Below, piece by piece: positions 1 to 7,886 of a stretch of 64,000 bases of DNA (the first letter of the stretch is position 1; each line of letters opens with the position of its first letter). The position numbers were made by a program, and so were the translations under genes. The stretch comes from Streptococcus equinus (GTDB lineage: Bacteria > Bacillota > Bacilli > Lactobacillales > Streptococcaceae), in contig NZ_FNJK01000002.1 in NCBI RefSeq assembly GCF_900104225.1, positions 248,001 to 312,000 of the forward strand, in the 5' to 3' direction. The notes below the pieces were generated by a model that worked only from the letters and a program-made list of their open reading frames with translations, had not been told where the DNA came from and did no database searches.

Positions 1-468
1 AAACGTGCAAAAAGTTTTGGAATGTCTGTGATAGCTTATGACCCTTTTATTCCTGATGAAGTGGCAAATGAGCTTGGCGTCAAATTGGTTTCAGTTGAAA
101 CCATTCAAGCTGAGGCAGATGTCATCAGTTTGCATTTGTTTGCTAATTCGGCTAACGAGCATTTCTTTAATCGGGACTTCTTTAAGAAGTTGAAAAAACC
201 AGTGATTTTTATCAATGTGGCGCGTGGTAGTCTTGTGGATGAAGCAGCACTGATTGAAGCGTTAGATGAGGGAAAAGTAATCGGTGCGGGATTGGATGTT
301 TTAGAGAGTGAAAATCCAGACCTTTCAGATAATCCATTTCTTAAACGAGATAATGTTATCTTAACCCCTCATTCTGCCTTTTATAGTCAAGACAGTCTGA
401 ATACCTTGCAAGTTCAAACGGTTAAAAATGCAGTTGCTATTTTGAAGGAGTATCATCATGAAATTTGA
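1..468 (+). CDS. D-isomer specific 2-hydroxyacid dehydrogenase, C-terminal part (gene starts before the window)
   Basis: The reading frame is open from base 1, so this is the last 155 residues of a longer gene. It shows the family's C-terminal catalytic features: the VARGSLVDE segment with the catalytic Arg, GLDVLESE with the Glu, and LTPHSAF with the catalytic His. These enzymes reduce 2-keto acids to D-2-hydroxy acids with NAD(P)H in the cytoplasm; D-lactate dehydrogenase is the best-known member. The exact substrate cannot be told from this half. The stop codon overlaps the start of the next gene by 11 bases, so the two are probably one operon. Confidence 0.85.
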   Translation, partial: KRAKSFGMSVIAYDPFIPDEVANELGVKLVSVETIQAEADVISLHLFANSANEHFFNRDFFKKLKKPVIFINVARGSLVDEAALIEALDEGKVIGAGLDVLESENPDLSDNPFLKRDNVILTPHSAFYSQDSLNTLQVQTVKNAVAILKEYHHEI

Positions 469-2080
469 AACCATTGAAGAATTGAGCACGCCAGAACGTA
501 TAGAATCCATTGCTAAATATTTGGTGTCTATACTTTCAGTTAATGGTACAGAAGGCGAAGTCAATTTGGCTGATGCTATCTATGAATTGGTGCAGTCAGC
601 GCCATATTTTACAGCTCACCCTGAGTGTGTTTGGCAACAAGTTTTAGAAGATGATTCCTTAAAACGTAAAAATAATTTTGCATTGCTTAAAAAAGCTGGA
701 ACATCAAAGACAGTAATCCTGCATTCTCATATGGATACTGTTGGGATTGAAGATTATGGTCCTATAAAAGGCATCGCCAATGATTCAGATGCGCTTCAAG
801 AGTTCTTTAAAAACTATGACGAAGACCCACTTATTCAAGAGCAAGCTAAATCTGGTGACTGGTTGTTTGGTCGCGGAATGCTTGATATGAAATCAGGAGA
901 TGCAGTCAATATTGCGACACTTTTCTACTATATGGAACATCCAGATGAACTTCCTTGCAATTTACTTTTGATGACCAATTGTGTTGAGGAAAATGACCAT
1001 ACTGGTGCCATCCAGGCCTCAAGTGAACTGTTACGTCTTCGTCAAGCAGGTTATGAGTTTCAAGCAGCGGTTAATACGGATTTTATTTCTCCTTCATATG
1101 ACGGTGATGAGAAGAAATATATCTACACGGGCGCTGCTGGGAAAATGCTGACATGTTTTTATATTAAAGGGAGAGAAACACATGTCGGCAGTTGCTTGAT
1201 GGGGATTGATGCGACTTTAATATCGAGTGCTATTAATCTCAAAATCAATACCAACCTTGATTTAGTTGAAACAATTGACAACGAAGACATTTTACCTAGT
1301 TCTGCCTTGCTTCAACGTGATTGTAAAGACTTCTATAATGTACAAACTAACAAGCGTGCTAATCTTTACTTCAATACTTTTCTTTATGAAAAGAGTGCAG
1401 ATGATGTCTTACAAATTTTACTTGAAGCAAGTAAAAAAGTGGTTCAAGAGTTGTCAATGACCTATCGTAAACGGTTTAAAGCCTATTCTGAAAGAAGTCA
1501 CATTCACAGCAGTATCTCACATGATATCGATGTGACGACATTTGCCCAATATCTTGATGCCTTAGAACAAAAAGGGTATGATACCAAAACTTTGATTAGA
1601 GAGTTTTTCGAAAGCATTGGAGATTATGATAAACGAGAAGTTGGCTTTGATTTAATTGATTACTTGGAAGCTAAGACACAATCAGATGAAGCAAAAGTAA
1701 TTGTCTTTTTAGCACCACCGTTTTGCCCTCATAATTATGTTGATTTAGGTAGTGAAGTTGACCGAGCTCTTGAAGAAGTGATGGCAGAATTTCCTCAAGA
1801 ACATTTCGTGAAACGACGTTTTTTCCCATTCTTAAGTGATTCAAGTTATCTTGCTATGCGAGAAAGCTTAGAAGACATTGACAAGTTGAAGGCTAATTTT
1901 CCTTTGATGGATGCTATTTATCCTTTGCCAGTTGAGACAATCAGGAGTCTCGATATTCCTGCTGTAGATTTAGGGGTCTACGGTATTGGTGCTCATACAT
2001 GGAAGGAGAGACTCTATAAACCTTATTCTTATCACACTCTTCCAAAGGTTATTAGAAGCTTTATCAAGCATCTTAATTAG
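458..2080 (+). CDS. M20-family metallohydrolase, RocB-like (540 aa)
   Basis: A long M20-type zinc hydrolase. The metal-binding HSHMDTVG lies at about residues 89-96, followed by GMLDMKSGDA (about 140) and the catalytic-Glu segment CVEENDHTGA. The 540-residue length and sequence style resemble the RocB group, named from the Bacillus arginine-utilisation locus, whose biochemical role is poorly defined. It probably hydrolyses an amide or peptide bond of a small substrate. The start at 458 has a GAAGGAG Shine-Dalgarno seven bases upstream and overlaps the dehydrogenase gene. The RocB label rests on recognition of the family and not on a search. Confidence 0.75.
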   Translation: MKFETIEELSTPERIESIAKYLVSILSVNGTEGEVNLADAIYELVQSAPYFTAHPECVWQQVLEDDSLKRKNNFALLKKAGTSKTVILHSHMDTVGIEDYGPIKGIANDSDALQEFFKNYDEDPLIQEQAKSGDWLFGRGMLDMKSGDAVNIATLFYYMEHPDELPCNLLLMTNCVEENDHTGAIQASSELLRLRQAGYEFQAAVNTDFISPSYDGDEKKYIYTGAAGKMLTCFYIKGRETHVGSCLMGIDATLISSAINLKINTNLDLVETIDNEDILPSSALLQRDCKDFYNVQTNKRANLYFNTFLYEKSADDVLQILLEASKKVVQELSMTYRKRFKAYSERSHIHSSISHDIDVTTFAQYLDALEQKGYDTKTLIREFFESIGDYDKREVGFDLIDYLEAKTQSDEAKVIVFLAPPFCPHNYVDLGSEVDRALEEVMAEFPQEHFVKRRFFPFLSDSSYLAMRESLEDIDKLKANFPLMDAIYPLPVETIRSLDIPAVDLGVYGIGAHTWKERLYKPYSYHTLPKVIRSFIKHLN

Positions 2081-2138
2081 GAATTTCACTAAAAAATTCT
2101 TGTGTTTTGAATAAAAATAAGAAAATTTCGAAAAGAGG

Positions 2139-2166
2139 TTGAAATTTTCAGAATTTAGGTTATAAT
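2139..2166 (+). promoter_or_regulatory. Promoter of the trpXYZ leader
   Basis: A -35 TTGAAA (2139-2144) and a perfect -10 TATAAT (2161-2166) are separated by 16 bases. Transcription should start near 2173, just ahead of the leader-peptide Shine-Dalgarno. Confidence 0.75.
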
Positions 2167-2195
2167 TATTAAAAAACACAGGAGGAAGCTAAGAT

Positions 2196-2243
2196 ATGAA
2201 CATGACACAAACTCTTACAAGTTGGCAAAGTTGGCGTATGTAA
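2196..2243 (+). CDS. Tryptophan-containing leader peptide (15 aa)
   Basis: A 15-codon frame, MNMTQTLTSWQSWRM, begins seven or so bases after a strong GGAGG (2181-2185) and ends in TAA. Two Trp codons (2223 and 2232) in 15 is far above chance and matches the design of a translational sensor of charged tRNA-Trp. The frame lies inside the transcript leader of an ABC transporter of the TrpX type. The peptide itself probably has no function; the speed of the ribosome over the Trp codons does. Confidence 0.75.
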   Translation: MNMTQTLTSWQSWRM

Positions 2244-2365
2244 AAGTTGTGTTTATGTTATGGCATAGATACGACTTTTGGAGTACTTCTAAAAAGTATC
2301 TATGCGCTAATCTTAGTTACAAGATAAAAAAGCGTGTAGTAAGTTTTTACTAGACGCTTTTCTTT
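2205..2365 (+). promoter_or_regulatory. Transcription attenuator of the trpXYZ operon
   Basis: Four mutually linked pairings can be read. (1) 2205-2218 with 2240-2252 (12 of 13 pairs, with one bulge), enclosing both Trp codons. (2) 2263-2272 with 2296-2305, ten perfect pairs (GCATAGATAC/GTATCTATGC). (3) 2300-2308 with 2331-2339 (seven Watson-Crick and two G-U pairs), an antiterminator candidate. (4) 2331-2342 with 2347-2358, followed by a T-rich run, the terminator. Pairings 2 and 3 exclude each other, as do 3 and 4. This is the layout of leader-peptide attenuation. How ribosome stalling shifts the balance was not resolved by eye. Confidence 0.65.
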
Positions 2366-2428
2366 TTAGTTGACTCATCGGGATTACACATTAGTAAATT
2401 AATAATAAAGCATTCAACGGAGAAAAAG

Positions 2429-3430
2429 ATGAAAAATAAAGCACTTATTGGAACACTTATTGCCCTTGTTATTTTAGTTGCTGGTTCAATGATTTATGAC
2501 CAGACAAAAAATGAGTCAGCAAAAAATGGAGATATTAAAATCGGTATTTTACAATATGTTACCCACGATGCTCTTGATGAAATCGAAAGAGGGATTGAAG
2601 ATGGCTTAGCTGATGCTGGCTACGACAAAGCAAATGCGAAGATTACCGTTTTAAATGCCGAAGGTGACCAAAGTAAAATCCAAACCATGAGTAAACAATT
2701 GGTTCATGCTAAAAATGATGTGGTTATTGGGATTGCCACACCAGCTGCTCAAGGACTAGCTTCAGCAACCAAAGACATTCCAGTTGTAATGGGAGCTATT
2801 TCAGACCCAGTCGGAGCAAAATTGGTTAAGCATTTGAAAAAACCGGAAGGAAATGTAACAGGAGTTTCTAACCAAGTGCCGATTAAACAAACGGTTGAGA
2901 TGATTCAAGAAATTACACCAAACGCAAAAACAATCGGAGTTTTGTATGCTAGTAGCGAAGATAATTCTGTATCTCAAGTGGCTGAATTTAAAAAGTACGC
3001 TAAAGCAGCTGGTATCAATGTAATCGAGTACGCTGTCCCATCAACCAATGAAATTAAAACAACCATGTCTGTCATGACTGGTAAAGTCGATGCTGTTTTT
3101 GTCCCACAAGATAATACGATTGCCTCAGCCTTCACAACGGTTGTTAACTCAGCTAATGCAGCGAAAATTCCAGTTTATTCATGTGTGGATACCATGGTTG
3201 AACAAGGAAGTATCGCTTCAGTTGCTCAAAGCCAATATGATTTGGGTGTTGAAACAGCTAAGATTGCTGTTAAATTACTAGCAGGCAAAAAAGTATCTGA
3301 CGTACCGGTTAATATCGTTAATACTGGTACACCAACCCTTAACTTAAAAGAAGCACAAGAACTAGGAATTACGATTCCAGACAGCGTTCTTTCAAAAGCA
3401 ACTGTAGCTGTCAAAGCAGATGAAAATTAG
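2429..3430 (+). CDS. trpX: ABC transporter substrate-binding protein, TrpX-like (333 aa)
   Basis: Extracytoplasmic binding protein of the ABC_sub_bind type (PF04392-like). An N-terminal hydrophobic segment (residues 6-23) precedes a two-lobed domain. No lipobox cysteine is visible, so the protein is likely held by an uncleaved N-terminal anchor, unlike most Gram-positive binding proteins. It is the first gene of a three-gene operon behind a Trp leader peptide, which supports tryptophan (or a precursor or analogue) as ligand; family members in streptococci are predicted tryptophan transporters. The start has a GGAGA Shine-Dalgarno at 2419-2423. Confidence 0.8.
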   Translation: MKNKALIGTLIALVILVAGSMIYDQTKNESAKNGDIKIGILQYVTHDALDEIERGIEDGLADAGYDKANAKITVLNAEGDQSKIQTMSKQLVHAKNDVVIGIATPAAQGLASATKDIPVVMGAISDPVGAKLVKHLKKPEGNVTGVSNQVPIKQTVEMIQEITPNAKTIGVLYASSEDNSVSQVAEFKKYAKAAGINVIEYAVPSTNEIKTTMSVMTGKVDAVFVPQDNTIASAFTTVVNSANAAKIPVYSCVDTMVEQGSIASVAQSQYDLGVETAKIAVKLLAGKKVSDVPVNIVNTGTPTLNLKEAQELGITIPDSVLSKATVAVKADEN

Positions 3431-3451
3431 GAGAGAAGGAGAAAACATCAT

Positions 3452-4321
3452 ATGATTATTTCGTCAGTTTCACAAGGACTTTTGTGGGGGATTCTTGGTT
3501 TAGGAATTTACCTGACTTTCCGAATTCTTAATTTTCCAGATATGACGACTGAGGGTTCTTTCCCTCTTGGTGGAGCAGTAGCTGTTACTTTGATGAATCA
3601 CGGAACACATCCTTTGTTAGCTACTTTGGCAGGTATGCTTGCGGGTTGTTTAGCTGGTCTTGTTACTGGTCTACTTTATACTAAAGGAAAAATTCCAACG
3701 CTTTTAGCAGGGATTTTGGTAATGACGTCATGTAACTCCGTTATGCTTATGGTTATGAAACGTGCCAACCTAGGTTTGCTTAACATCAAACCTTTGCAAG
3801 CCTTGCTTCCATTTGCTGACAGTACAAATCTTTTGGTAATCGGTCTTTTGGCAGTGGTAATCGTCATTTCAGCGTTGATTTTCTTTCTATACACACGTCT
3901 TGGTCAAGCTTACATCGCAACTGGTGATAACCGTGATATGGCAAAGAGTTTTGGAATCAATACTGACCGTATGGAAGTTATGGGACTTACCATTTCAAAT
4001 GGTTTGATTGCTTTGTCTGGTGCGCTTGTTAGTCAACAAGATGGCTACGCTGATGTGTCAAAAGGGATTGGTGTCATTGTAATCGGTCTTGCAAGTATCA
4101 TTATCGGTGAGGTACTTTACTCAACTGGTTTGACACTACTTGAACGTTTGATTGCTATCGTGGTTGGGTCAATTTTGTACCAATTCTTAATCACAGGTGT
4201 GATTGCCCTTGGTTTCAATACCAACTACCTCAAATTATTCAGTGCCATTGTCTTAGCTATTTGTCTTATGGTTCCTGTTCTTAAAAATAAATTCTTTAAA
4301 GGAGTGACCTTATCACGATGA
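3452..4321 (+). CDS. trpY: ABC transporter permease, TrpY-like (289 aa)
   Basis: An integral membrane permease with about eight hydrophobic segments along its length, of the branched-chain-amino-acid-type permease superfamily that partners ABC_sub_bind proteins. It sits 21 bases downstream of the binding protein and overlaps the ATPase gene by four bases (ATGA), so the three are translationally coupled. The AGGAG Shine-Dalgarno at 3437-3441 supports the start at 3452. Substrate is inferred from the leader peptide: probably tryptophan. Confidence 0.8.
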   Translation: MIISSVSQGLLWGILGLGIYLTFRILNFPDMTTEGSFPLGGAVAVTLMNHGTHPLLATLAGMLAGCLAGLVTGLLYTKGKIPTLLAGILVMTSCNSVMLMVMKRANLGLLNIKPLQALLPFADSTNLLVIGLLAVVIVISALIFFLYTRLGQAYIATGDNRDMAKSFGINTDRMEVMGLTISNGLIALSGALVSQQDGYADVSKGIGVIVIGLASIIIGEVLYSTGLTLLERLIAIVVGSILYQFLITGVIALGFNTNYLKLFSAIVLAICLMVPVLKNKFFKGVTLSR

Positions 4322-5076
4322 AAAAAATTGTCGAATTAAAAAATGCAACCGTTCAAGTTAATAATGGTCTTGATGAGGTCAAAACAATCCTTGACGATGT
4401 GAATTTGACCATTTATGAACATGACTTTTTAACGATTTTAGGTGGAAATGGTGCTGGTAAATCAACTCTTTTCAATGTGATTGCTGGGACTTTGATGTTA
4501 ACTAGCGGAAGCATTTCAATCCTTGGAAAAGATGTGACGCATCTGCCTGCTGAAAAACGTGCCAATTATCTTGCGCGTGTCTTTCAAGACCCTAAAATGG
4601 GGACAGCACCGCGTATGACGGTGGCAGAAAATCTTTTGATTGCCAAATACCGTGGTGAAAAACGTGGTCTCTTGCCACGAAAAATCCATGCTTTCACAGA
4701 TGAATTTAAAGCACTTGTGGCACGAACTGGTAATGGTCTTGAAAAACATTTAGATACTCCAACGGGTCTTTTATCAGGTGGGCAACGTCAAGCGCTCAGC
4801 CTTTTGATGGCTACGCTGAAACGTCCAGAATTGCTATTGCTCGATGAACACACCGCAGCACTTGACCCTAAAACAAGCGTGTCTTTGATGAACTTGACAG
4901 ATGAATTTGTAACGGGTGACCAATTGACTGCGCTCATGATTACCCACCATATGGAAGATGCTCTTAAATATGGAAATCGCTTGATTGTTATGAAAGATGG
5001 TAAAATCATCAAAGATCTTAATCAAGACGAAAAAGCCCAACTGGCAATTGCTGATTACTATCAATTATTTGAATAA
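4318..5076 (+). CDS. trpZ: ABC transporter ATP-binding protein, TrpZ-like (252 aa)
   Basis: Cytoplasmic ATPase of the import system. Walker A GGNGAGKST is at about residues 42-50, the signature LSGGQRQAL at about 153-161, Walker B LLLLDEHTAALD directly after, and the switch His in MITHHMEDA. Length is usual for a single-domain ABC ATPase. It is the last gene of the operon; a strong terminator follows within ten bases. Confidence 0.85.
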   Translation: MKKIVELKNATVQVNNGLDEVKTILDDVNLTIYEHDFLTILGGNGAGKSTLFNVIAGTLMLTSGSISILGKDVTHLPAEKRANYLARVFQDPKMGTAPRMTVAENLLIAKYRGEKRGLLPRKIHAFTDEFKALVARTGNGLEKHLDTPTGLLSGGQRQALSLLMATLKRPELLLLDEHTAALDPKTSVSLMNLTDEFVTGDQLTALMITHHMEDALKYGNRLIVMKDGKIIKDLNQDEKAQLAIADYYQLFE

Positions 5077-5080
5077 AATG

Positions 5081-5103
5081 AAACGCCCTCGGGCGTTTTT
5101 TTA
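5081..5103 (+). terminator. Rho-independent terminator of trpXYZ
   Basis: Perfect inverted repeat AACGCCC-TC-GGGCGTT followed by seven T residues, immediately after the trpZ stop codon. Confidence 0.9.
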
Positions 5104-5276
5104 TGTGCCCAAGTAACTTTTCCAAATCACAAAGAAGAAAATCTTCTGAAAATATGTTACAATTAAATTGCTGTAATTCGACTTGCTAACCTTTTTGGAG
5201 GCAAGGACCGTTAGTAAAATTCATAAGCAATTAAGTTGCACGTATAAAAAAATAAAAAAGAGGAGAAAACATCGTC
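5104..5276 (+). promoter_or_regulatory. Promoter and long structured 5' leader of the RNase J2 gene
   Basis: An extended -10, TGTTACAAT (5155-5163), would start a transcript near 5170, leaving a leader of roughly 105 bases. The leader can fold: AATTGC (5166-5171) pairs with GCAATT (5227-5232) and CTAAC (5186-5190) with GTTAG (5210-5214). A GAGGAG Shine-Dalgarno lies just ahead of the gene. Leaders of ribonuclease genes often serve autoregulation, but nothing here proves it. Confidence 0.45.
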
Positions 5277-6938
5277 ATGAGCGATATTAAAATTATTGCC
5301 CTAGGTGGGGTTCGTGAAAATGCGAAAAACCTCTATGTGGTAGAAGTTAATGACTCAATTTTCGTTTTGGATGCTGGACTGAAGTATCCTGAAAATGAGC
5401 AACTTGGTGTGGATGAAGTGATTCCAAACCTTGATTATCTAATTGAAAACAAAAAACGTGTACAAGGGATTTTCTTGACACACGGGCACGCCGATGCTAT
5501 TGGAGCTTTGCCTTATATTTTGCAAGAATTCAAAGCGCCAGTCTTTGGTTCACCACTGACTATTGAGTTAGCTAAGCTTTTCGTTAAGAAAAACAATAAC
5601 GTTAAAAAATTCAATAACTTCCATGTTATTGATGCTGAAACAGAAATTGAATTTGCGGATGCGACAATTTCATTCTTCAAAACAACACACTCAGTTCCTG
5701 AAAGTTTGGGGATTGTTGTTGGTACTGATGAAGGAAATATTGTCTACACTGGTGACTTCAAATTTGACCAAGCTGCGCGTAAATATTACCGCACTGACTT
5801 GGGACGTTTGACAGAAATTGGACGTGAAGGTGTTCTTGCCCTTCTTTCTGATTCTGCTAACGCTACAAGCCATGTAATGACAGCTAGTGAAGCAGAAGTT
5901 GCTGCTGAAATGGATAGCGCCATTGCTGACGCTGAAGGCCGTGTGATTATCGCTGCGGTTGCTTCAAACCTTGTGCGTATTCAACAAGTCTTTGACTCAG
6001 CTGCTGAATACGGTCGTCGTGTGGTCTTGACTGGATTTGATGCTGAAAATATTGTTCGCACAGCTATCCGCATGAAGCGTCTTCGTTTGGTTGATGAAAA
6101 ATTAATCATCAAACCAAAAGACATGCATAAATACGAAGATCACGAATTGATTATCCTAGAAGCTGGTCGTATGGGTGAACCAATCAACGGTTTGCACAAA
6201 ATGGCTCTTGGTCGTCACCGTTATGTTCAAATTAAAGATGGTGATTTGGTTTACATCGTTACAACACCAAGTCTTTCAAAAGAAGCAGCTGTTGCGCGTG
6301 TTGAAAATCTGATTTACAAAGCTGGTGGTACAGTTAACCTTATTACGAAGACTCTTAATGTCTCAGGTCATGCCAACGGTCGTGATTTGCAGTTGATGCT
6401 TAACCTTCTTCAACCCAAATACCTTTTCCCAGTTCAAGGTGAGTACCGCAATTTGGCGGCTCATGCTGAATTGGCCCAAGAAGTTGGTATGTATCCTGAA
6501 AACATCTACATCGTCAAACGTGGTGATGTCATGGTTCTTGGTAAAAATGGTTTCAACCATGAAGGAAGCGTCCCAGCTGGTGATGTCATGATTGATGGTA
6601 ATGCCATCGGTGATGTTGGTAACATCGTACTTCGTGACCGTAAAGTCTTGTCAGAAGATGGTATCTTCATTGTTGCACTAACTGTTAATAAACGTGAGAA
6701 GAAAATTGTATCAAAAGCGAAAATTCACACGCGCGGATTTGTTTACGTTAAGAAGAGCCGTGATATTCTTCGTGAATCAGCTGAACTGGTTAACCAAACC
6801 GTTGAAAACTATCTTGAACAAGATAGTTTTGACTGGGGTGAATTGAAGGGAGCTGTCCGCGATGAAGTGGCTAAATTCCTCTTCGACCAAACCAAACGTC
6901 GCCCAGCTATCTTACCAGTCGTTATGGAAGTGAGATAA
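5277..6938 (+). CDS. rnjB: Ribonuclease J2 (553 aa)
   Basis: Metallo-beta-lactamase/beta-CASP ribonuclease. The metal motif reads THGHADAIG (residues 68-76), where RNase J1 has HGHEDH; loss of the last His is the mark of RNase J2, the weakly active partner that forms a complex with J1 in Firmicutes. The C-terminal motif SGHANGRD is also altered from the usual SGHA-G-xE form. The 553-aa length fits J2. It acts in mRNA turnover and rRNA maturation. It stands alone, with its own promoter and terminator. Confidence 0.88.
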   Translation: MSDIKIIALGGVRENAKNLYVVEVNDSIFVLDAGLKYPENEQLGVDEVIPNLDYLIENKKRVQGIFLTHGHADAIGALPYILQEFKAPVFGSPLTIELAKLFVKKNNNVKKFNNFHVIDAETEIEFADATISFFKTTHSVPESLGIVVGTDEGNIVYTGDFKFDQAARKYYRTDLGRLTEIGREGVLALLSDSANATSHVMTASEAEVAAEMDSAIADAEGRVIIAAVASNLVRIQQVFDSAAEYGRRVVLTGFDAENIVRTAIRMKRLRLVDEKLIIKPKDMHKYEDHELIILEAGRMGEPINGLHKMALGRHRYVQIKDGDLVYIVTTPSLSKEAAVARVENLIYKAGGTVNLITKTLNVSGHANGRDLQLMLNLLQPKYLFPVQGEYRNLAAHAELAQEVGMYPENIYIVKRGDVMVLGKNGFNHEGSVPAGDVMIDGNAIGDVGNIVLRDRKVLSEDGIFIVALTVNKREKKIVSKAKIHTRGFVYVKKSRDILRESAELVNQTVENYLEQDSFDWGELKGAVRDEVAKFLFDQTKRRPAILPVVMEVR

Positions 6939-6947
6939 AAATAATTT

Positions 6948-6977
6948 GAAGCTAGTTTTTTTACTAGCTTCTTTTTT
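6948..6977 (+). terminator. Terminator after rnjB
   Basis: GAAGCTAGT (6948-6956), a T-rich loop, ACTAGCTTC, then six T. Nine perfect pairs. Confidence 0.85.
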
Positions 6978-7004
6978 GTTGTGTACCGAAATGTTTATTT
7001 TTTC

Positions 7005-7040
7005 TTGTTTTTTTAAGCTGGGCTTGTTATACTAAAGCCC
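7005..7040 (+). promoter_or_regulatory. Promoter of the matrixin gene with an overlapping palindrome
   Basis: -35 TTGTTT (7005-7010), 17-base spacer, -10 TATACT (7028-7033). The inverted repeat GGGCTT (7020-7025) / AAGCCC (7035-7040) brackets the -10 element and could be an operator. Confidence 0.5.
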
Positions 7041-7085
7041 GAGGTAATTTGTTATTGCTTAGAATTCTAGAAAGAAAGGGTATGT

Positions 7086-7799
7086 ATGAGAACAATTTTT
7101 AAGATTATCTTTTTTATTCCCAGCCTTATAATCAATATTATCTGGAATTTTTTCTGGGCAATTATTAAGACGATTGTTCTGATTGCCATTTTATGTTTTG
7201 GCCTTCTTTATTACGCCAATAACAGCAGTTCTCAGTTAGCAAATTCCATTTCAAATATTGCTAATAGTGTCGTTACGTACTTTGATGCTAATAAAGATGA
7301 TATTGCTAATAATTTAAAAGACTTGTCAACAGATGATTTTACTCATTATTCTGGTGCTCGTTGGTCTAGCAATTCGGCTAATGTTTATATTAAAACAACT
7401 AATAAGACGCTAGTTAACGCTTATGAAGAAGCGATTAATGCTTGGAATGCCACTGGGGCATTTACCTTTACACTTGTTAGTGATGAGAGTTCAGCAGATA
7501 TTGTTGCAACTGAATATTCGGATGCAAGTTCAAAAGCAGCTGGTTTAGCTGAAACAGAGACAAATGCGTTGACTAATCAGATTACGCATGTCGATGTGAA
7601 GTTAAATACTTATTATCTGCTTGAAAAAGATTATGGTTATACGCACAATCGAATTGTTTACACTGCGGAACATGAGTTGGGCCACGCTATTGGACTTGAC
7701 CATGATGATAAGGAAGAATCAGTTATGCAATCGTCAGGTTCATACTATGGCATTCAAGATGTCGATATCCAAAAAGTTCAATCAATTTATAATCAATAA
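7086..7799 (+). CDS. Membrane-anchored matrixin-like zinc metalloprotease (237 aa)
   Basis: The zinc-binding HELGHAIGLDH (about residue 198 on) is the extended HExxHxxGxxH motif of metzincins, and the closing VMQSS corresponds to the Met-turn. Two hydrophobic stretches in the first 45 residues anchor the protein, leaving the catalytic domain outside the membrane. Small streptococcal proteins of this type are annotated as matrixin-family proteases; substrates are unknown. It is a single-gene unit between two terminators. Confidence 0.75.
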   Translation: MRTIFKIIFFIPSLIINIIWNFFWAIIKTIVLIAILCFGLLYYANNSSSQLANSISNIANSVVTYFDANKDDIANNLKDLSTDDFTHYSGARWSSNSANVYIKTTNKTLVNAYEEAINAWNATGAFTFTLVSDESSADIVATEYSDASSKAAGLAETETNALTNQITHVDVKLNTYYLLEKDYGYTHNRIVYTAEHELGHAIGLDHDDKEESVMQSSGSYYGIQDVDIQKVQSIYNQ

Positions 7800-7813
7800 A
7801 ATATAAACATACG

Positions 7814-7841
7814 AAAATCTGTTCCTTTGAGCAGATTTTTT
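7814..7841 (+). terminator. Terminator after the matrixin gene
   Basis: AAAATCTG (7814-7821) pairs with CAGATTTT (7832-7839), followed by a T run. Confidence 0.75.
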
Positions 7842-7886
7842 GATATTATCCTAGTTTAACGAGTGAGGATTTGTTAAAATAGAACT

